Below, piece after piece: positions 57,407 to 60,546 of a DNA stretch of 60,546 nucleotides. The stretch is from a virus, in IMG/VR virus record IMGVR_UViG_3300028024_000009, positions 1 through 60,546 of that record; one strand, written 5' to 3'. The notes under the pieces are model-generated. The model worked only from the letters and a program-made list of their open reading frames with translations. It was not told where the DNA came from and searched no databases. Numbering within the stretch: position 1 is the stretch's first letter; each line of letters begins with the position of its first letter. Both the position numbers and the translations under genes were made by a program.

Positions 57407-57612
57407 CTGACTGGTTCCCCGTAACGATCGGACACGCGGCCGGGGCCGGAGCGAATCCCATCACTCTCTGTCATATCGACCAGATTGCGGATCGCCTCAG
57501 CCTCGCTGTCTCCGGAGCCAGTCTTGCAGCCTTCGTCCGGATCGCCCCAGCACGCGCACCAGTACCGCTCGGCGCCATCGTGCCACGTGGTAATCGATAG
57601 TGTGTACGTCAT
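57403..57612 (-). CDS. Small hypothetical protein
   Basis: 69 residues from ATG at 57612 after GGAGG. Contains Trp-Cys-Ala-Cys-Trp-Gly-Asp and a Glu-Ala-Glu-Ala-Ile-Arg helix, resembling small phage proteins with a HicB-like strand-helix pattern. Unconfirmed. Confidence 0.5.
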   Translation of the reverse strand: MTYTLSITTWHDGAERYWCACWGDPDEGCKTGSGDSEAEAIRNLVDMTESDGIRSGPGRVSDRYGEPVR

Positions 57613-57613
57613 A

Positions 57614-58006
57614 TCAGCCTCCCACCCTGAGTCGGATTTCGTGTAGCTCGCCGAGGATTCGCAACATCTCCGGTTCCGCCATGAAGTCAACGTAGCGCTT
57701 GGCCTTGCGCGTCACGCGTCCGATGATCGCGACGAACTCTTTGCGGGACAGACGGGCGCGCTTGTTGGTCTGGCCGTAGATGTAGTCGAGCGCGATGACC
57801 TCGTACGCACGACCAACCTCATCATTAGTCGGGCATGGAGGCAGCTTCGGTGTGGGCCGAGATTGGACAGTAATCCGATAGATCGGCTTTCCTCCCTTGC
57901 GCGACTCAGTGACTCTGATCGGTGGCTTGCGATCCAGCTTCGCCAGCGTCTTCGCCATCCGCTTCTCGTGCGCGCGGATCAGCGCTGCGTCTGACTTGCG
58001 TTTCAT
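57614..58006 (-). CDS. Hypothetical basic protein
   Basis: 130 residues; N-terminal Lys/Arg helix, central Lys-Pro-Ile-Tyr-Arg-Ile-Thr-Val strand, helical C-terminus (Leu-Ser-Arg-Lys-Glu-Phe-Val-Ala-Ile-Ile-Gly-Arg). Coupled by ATGA. Not recognised. Confidence 0.55.
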   Translation of the reverse strand: MKRKSDAALIRAHEKRMAKTLAKLDRKPPIRVTESRKGGKPIYRITVQSRPTPKLPPCPTNDEVGRAYEVIALDYIYGQTNKRARLSRKEFVAIIGRVTRKAKRYVDFMAEPEMLRILGELHEIRLRVGG

Positions 58007-58305
58007 TGCGGGTCTCCCGGCTTCGGTGTGTCTGTTCCGAAATCAATGATGAGGGGGCCGCGCAAAGCGTGCCCGAGCACGAGCGATCCAAGCGGGTTTG
58101 CTACGGGGTTCGGCTTCGGCATGCCGGGGGGAGCATCGAACGGGTCGACGAAATACGCGGGCCGGCGCTTGCCGCCGTAATCGACCCCGAGGTGCTCGAC
58201 GTAGCCCCCCGCGAGCGATTGCAACGACGGAAGCGACGGCTCCTTCCCGACGTACGGTACGGCATCGATCCGCCCGTCCGGATAAATCACCAGCAGCGTT
58301 CCCAT
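58003..58305 (-). CDS. DUF3846-like small protein
   Basis: 100 residues: Leu-Leu-Val-Ile-Tyr-Pro-Asp-Gly, a Leu-Gln-Ser-Leu-Ala-Gly-Gly-Tyr-Val-Glu segment and late Asn-Pro-x-Ala-x-x-Leu like the DUF3846 family, which is uncharacterised. Coupled by ATGA. Confidence 0.5.
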   Translation of the reverse strand: MGTLLVIYPDGRIDAVPYVGKEPSLPSLQSLAGGYVEHLGVDYGGKRRPAYFVDPFDAPPGMPKPNPVANPLGSLVLGHALRGPLIIDFGTDTPKPGDPQ

Positions 58306-58308
58306 AAC

Positions 58309-58524
58309 TCACTCCTTTGGTTTGAGTTTTCCGTACAGTCGATTCAGCCGACGATGTTCGTTGAAAGTTGCGGCGGCAGCCTCGTCGCTGGCATCGTCGT
58401 CCATCTCACGCACCTCGTCCCACTGCGCGGTAGCCCGGTCGCTGAGAGCATTGAGCACGTCCCGAAGCTCCCCATCGGTGAGTTTGACGGTGTGTGTTTT
58501 TCCAGGCGCTTTTTTCTTAGCCAT
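58309..58524 (-). CDS. Small helical protein
   Basis: 71 residues from ATG at 58524. Lys-rich start, then Leu-Thr-Asp-Gly-Glu-Leu-Arg-Asp-Val-Leu-Asn-Ala-Leu and an acidic helix. Shares its start with the end of the upstream gene. Not recognised. Confidence 0.55.
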   Translation of the reverse strand: MAKKKAPGKTHTVKLTDGELRDVLNALSDRATAQWDEVREMDDDASDEAAAATFNEHRRLNRLYGKLKPKE

Positions 58525-58847
58525 TAGCGTCGGAAGCGTGCACGCTCCCACTCCTCGTCTGTGATTTCCTCAGGCCCACCCGAACACCTGTGAGTGTCGT
58601 TCAGGGGGGATCGGTGGAACGGGTCGTGCGCCCGGGATAGCGGCAGGCATTCGTCGCAGCCGCATTCCGGCCCGTGCCCATCCGTCAGCGTGGTGCATTC
58701 GCTGCAGGTGCAATCGCTCGGATGCGCGCTGATCTCGCTCCGCATGATTTCGACGGCCTCGACGTCACGCTGAGGATGCGTGCATTCGCGGCAGTCACAA
58801 TCGTCGGGGTGTTCGGGCGGTTCTTCGAGGTGTCGGTCGTGTGTCAT
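58524..58847 (-). CDS. Cys-rich protein with three CxCxxC units
   Basis: 107 residues with Asp-Cys-Asp-Cys-Arg-Glu-Cys, Asp-Cys-Thr-Cys-Ser-Glu-Cys and Glu-Cys-Gly-Cys-Asp-Glu-Cys. These are three evenly spaced units each preceded by His and acidic residues, plausible metal-binding knuckles. Function unknown. Confidence 0.6.
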   Translation of the reverse strand: MTHDRHLEEPPEHPDDCDCRECTHPQRDVEAVEIMRSEISAHPSDCTCSECTTLTDGHGPECGCDECLPLSRAHDPFHRSPLNDTHRCSGGPEEITDEEWERARFRR

Positions 58848-58861
58848 TTTCCATCCTCTGG

Positions 58862-59065
58862 TTATGGTGTGTAGTTGCGGACTATCTCAGCGAGATCGTC
58901 GATGGCGTCGCACAGCTTCAGCGTATTGTAAAGCTGCACCACGTTCTTGACCCGGTTCTCGGTCCACTCGCCATCGGCATTCGGATACTCGGTGCTGACG
59001 CAACGGGCGATCTCGTCCGCAACGTGCAGGGCTTCCTCAACCAGCTCGGTGTGTCGACGGGGCAT
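58862..59065 (-). CDS. Small helical protein
   Basis: 67 residues from ATG at 59065, helical (Thr-Glu-Leu-Val-Glu-Glu-Ala-Leu; Leu-Tyr-Asn-Thr-Leu-Lys). Not recognised. Confidence 0.55.
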   Translation of the reverse strand: MPRRHTELVEEALHVADEIARCVSTEYPNADGEWTENRVKNVVQLYNTLKLCDAIDDLAEIVRNYTP

Positions 59066-59076
59066 ACAATTTTCTC

Positions 59077-59403
59077 CTACCCATAAATATAGCAATTCAC
59101 CACGTCAGCGGTCGCCTGCACGATAGCGGCGACGTTGAATTTGGATTTCGGATGCGCACGAGCGAGGCGCGGGTCGCCGAACGTAAACGTTACGTGCGTC
59201 AGCAACGTCGCGGCGGCATCGATTGCGCCCCGGCACGATTTGCCGCATAGCGTCGCGATACTCATCGTCGCGGCGAGGTCGGTTCCCGTGCGGCGGTTGG
59301 CCGTGCCGGGCAATTCGTAGCCGAGCTGGTCCGCGAAATAATCAGCGACGCTCGGCGCGTCCGTGCACGGGATGCCGGTTTTCACCGTGCTATGCGAATC
59401 CAT
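59077..59403 (-). CDS. Hypothetical protein
   Basis: 108 residues, Ala/Thr-rich helices with Cys-Gly-Lys-Ser-Cys-Arg near the middle. Overlaps the upstream gene by 14 bases. Not recognised. Confidence 0.5.
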   Translation of the reverse strand: MDSHSTVKTGIPCTDAPSVADYFADQLGYELPGTANRRTGTDLAATMSIATLCGKSCRGAIDAAATLLTHVTFTFGDPRLARAHPKSKFNVAAIVQATADVVNCYIYG

Positions 59404-59647
59404 ATTTCCTCCAAAGCCAAGCGCGCAGCTGGGTGCCGTCCGATACGTAGTAATTCACCGCGTCCGTATAAACCAGCACGGTGCCCCCGCCGACCGTTTT
59501 AAAGCCCGTCGGTTGATGCTGCTTCGCCGCTCGCTTTAGCTCGGCGAGCGTTACCGATTGCGCGGGTTTCGGGGCCCGAGGTTCGGCACCCGGGGCGAAG
59601 CTGCATCGCAGGCAGCGGCACGTCGGTCCGTGCGTTTGATCGGGCAT
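59390..59647 (-). CDS. Small protein with CxCxxC motif
   Basis: 85 residues from ATG at 59647, preceded by GGAGAC. His-Gly-Pro-Thr-Cys-Arg-Cys-Leu-Arg-Cys is the same knuckle as at 58524 and 51827. The upstream gap contains the structured RNA element. Not recognised. Confidence 0.55.
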   Translation of the reverse strand: MPDQTHGPTCRCLRCSFAPGAEPRAPKPAQSVTLAELKRAAKQHQPTGFKTVGGGTVLVYTDAVNYYVSDGTQLRAWLWRKYGFA

Positions 59648-59884
59648 CGTCGTCTCCTTTATGTAAAGTGGGTCGCTACGAAAGGTCGGGGAACGGGCGG
59701 AACCGCTAGCTAATCGATGCATTGCCCGGAACTTACGGATTTCCACCAGCCGGCATCGAGCCCGTTTTGAAAGCCCCCCGCCTATTGGGGGGTTGGACGC
59801 ATATAACCTTTCGTAGCTTCCCGTACGCTCCCCGGGGGCTAGCCGGGGGCGTTTCGGCCGTTGCTAGCGGCCTCGTCAGCGGGA
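59648..59884 (-). ncRNA. Structured leader or small RNA element
   Basis: Nested perfect helices: CTACGAAAGGT (59676-59686)/ACCTTTCGTAG (59806-59816); AACGGGC (59692-59698)/GCCCGTT (59760-59766); TCGATGC (59714-59720)/GCATCGA (59753-59759), contiguous with the previous one on the 3' side; and CCCCCC/GGGGGG (59774-59779/59787-59792). It lies in the gap between the genes at 59885 and 59390. It could be a leader that controls the downstream gene or a stable small RNA. Strand is assumed from gene direction. Confidence 0.55.
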
Positions 59885-60175
59885 TTACTGCTTGGTCGGT
59901 TCGTCGGCAGCCTTCGCTTCGGGCTTCGCCTTCCCGGGCTTGAGGATTTCCCGAACCTTCGCAGCCTGCGCTTCGGTAAACGTCCAGCGCTCGCGGGCGG
60001 CGTGGAAGCTGAGGCCGGCCGCCTTGCGCAGCTTGCGGCGTGCGGCTTTCGGCTCGATGCGGAGCGCCTTGCAAATCGCCTTCAGCGGGGTCCGCTCGAT
60101 TTTCTTCCCGGTGCGGACCGCTTTCGCGGGCTTCGTGCTGGCAGCGGGGGCATTCGTCGTGGTCGTGGTTTCCAT
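59885..60175 (-). CDS. Basic protein with LRKAxGL mini-domain
   Basis: 96 residues. Thr-rich N-terminus, Lys/Arg-rich middle, and an HTH-like unit (Leu-Arg-Ile-Glu-Pro-Lys-Ala-Ala-Arg-Arg-Lys-Leu-Arg-Lys-Ala-Ala-Gly-Leu, Arg-Trp-Thr-Phe) also present at 40270 and 41411. GGAGATACGACG precedes ATG. Likely DNA-associated; possibly a regulator of the far right arm. Confidence 0.6.
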   Translation of the reverse strand: METTTTTNAPAASTKPAKAVRTGKKIERTPLKAICKALRIEPKAARRKLRKAAGLSFHAARERWTFTEAQAAKVREILKPGKAKPEAKAADEPTKQ

Positions 60176-60385
60176 CGTCGTATCTCCGTTTCGTCCGGGG
60201 GGCTTCCCCGGGGCTATGCGGTCCGTATCGACCGTGGAAGCATTATCGCCCGCCGGCAGCGAAAAAAAGGTCCGTTTTTACATAATCTGCAAATATTTCT
60301 TCTTTACATAATGCAGCGGGGGTTCGGGGTAAGCACGGGACGGGGCATTACGGCGTCCGATTTACCATAATGCCCCGGTTTTTCT
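60176..60385. promoter_or_regulatory. Gene-free stretch with AT-rich repeats and a hairpin
   Basis: Two direct copies of TTTACATAAT (60277-60286 and 60303-60312) flank an AT-rich segment, and an inverted near-copy (TTTATGTAAA) lies at 59658-59667. CGGGGCATTA (60341-60350) pairs with TAATGCCCCG (60368-60377), followed by five T: an intrinsic terminator on the plus strand directly after the partial gene at 60386 on the other strand. Confidence 0.5.
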
Positions 60386-60546
60386 TCACAACGGGCTGGC
60401 TTGCCCCGGGTCCTCGAGCGGATCGCGGCGAGGCTTATATAGCGCCTCGATGCGTTCCCGCGCGTCGGCCAGCTCGGTAGCTAGCTTGCTATTGATTTTG
60501 CATACGTAGCTTGCTAGCTTCCAGCAATCCGGGGAGACGTCGATCC
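60386..60546 (-). CDS. Partial hypothetical protein, runs off the window
   Basis: At least 52 residues, the C-terminal end of a gene whose start is outside the window. Helical Leu-Ala-Thr-Glu-Leu-Ala-Asp-Ala-Arg-Glu-Arg-Ile-Glu-Ala-Leu segment, then a Pro/Arg/Asp-rich tail. Joining the two window ends would not supply an in-frame start nearby. Confidence 0.5.
   Translation of the reverse strand, partial: IDVSPDCWKLASYVCKINSKLATELADARERIEALYKPRRDPLEDPGQASPL

Noticed and set aside
1-60546. CRISPR array, transposon or insertion sequence
   Set aside because: No regularly spaced direct repeats, transposase motifs or terminal inverted repeats with target duplications were seen.
60386-60546. Closure of the window into a circle
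   Set aside because: Joining the ends keeps the partial right-end frame open but supplies no in-frame start near the junction, and no terminal overlap between the two ends was visible.

Overview
The window reads as a tailed double-stranded DNA phage (Caudoviricetes) of podovirus architecture. It has a large portal, a P22 gp10-like tail accessory protein, no recognisable tape measure or tail sheath, and two very large ejection-type virion proteins. Lipobox lipoproteins and Sec signal peptides suggest a Gram-negative host. No integrase, repressor or phage RNA polymerase is seen, so it looks lytic and dependent on host RNA polymerase. The sequence is GC-rich. It is probably a nearly complete genome, but a minus-strand gene runs off the right end, so the ends are not proven natural termini.

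Left arm (1-6465, plus strand): about 25 small genes packed with ATGA, GTGA or TAATG start-stop overlaps. They include a DUF5675 protein, several 1-2 TM peptides, small zinc-finger proteins, a DUF6763-like protein and the flavin-dependent thymidylate synthase ThyX. Next comes a gene-free stretch of about 1.3 kb (6466-7835) full of long perfect helices, GNRA and UUCG tetraloops, an embedded tRNA-like fold and an intrinsic terminator. It is best explained as a giant structured phage RNA of the GOLLD/ROOL kind. A KGG-repeat protein and a MazG-like enzyme follow.

Virion module (9084-38868, plus strand): large terminase, portal, an Acb2/Tad1-type cyclic-nucleotide sponge candidate, a GroES-like co-chaperonin, scaffold, major capsid protein, adaptors (one with an inserted discoidin-like domain), fibre-like proteins with signal peptides, holin-like and lipoprotein genes, a gp10-like stabilisation protein, and large internal proteins that share a [FY]AxGG motif. 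Promoter-like sites with a TAG[CT]AT -10 box lie before the terminase, the GroES region and the adaptor. A GC-rich hairpin sits between the convergent left and right transcription units.

Right arm (38995-60546, minus strand except one gene): the replication and nucleotide module. It holds a PD-(D/E)xK nuclease, SNF2-type helicase, DUF669-like ssDNA-binding protein, Sak4-like ATPase, RecB/Cas4-like nuclease, a uracil-DNA glycosylase-DNA polymerase I fusion, dCMP deaminase, a DnaQ-like exonuclease, a ThyA-family enzyme plus two remote ThyA-like relatives, a deoxyribosyltransferase-like enzyme, MazG and a thymidylate-kinase-like P-loop kinase. The one plus-strand gene is a Prim-Pol/DUF3987 primase-helicase. 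Beyond it lie a J-domain protein, DUF2786, many small unknowns and a second structured noncoding element (59676-59816). ThyX together with a ThyA homologue that appears to carry the Asn-to-Asp change typical of dCMP hydroxymethylases makes a base-modification pathway a reasonable hypothesis.
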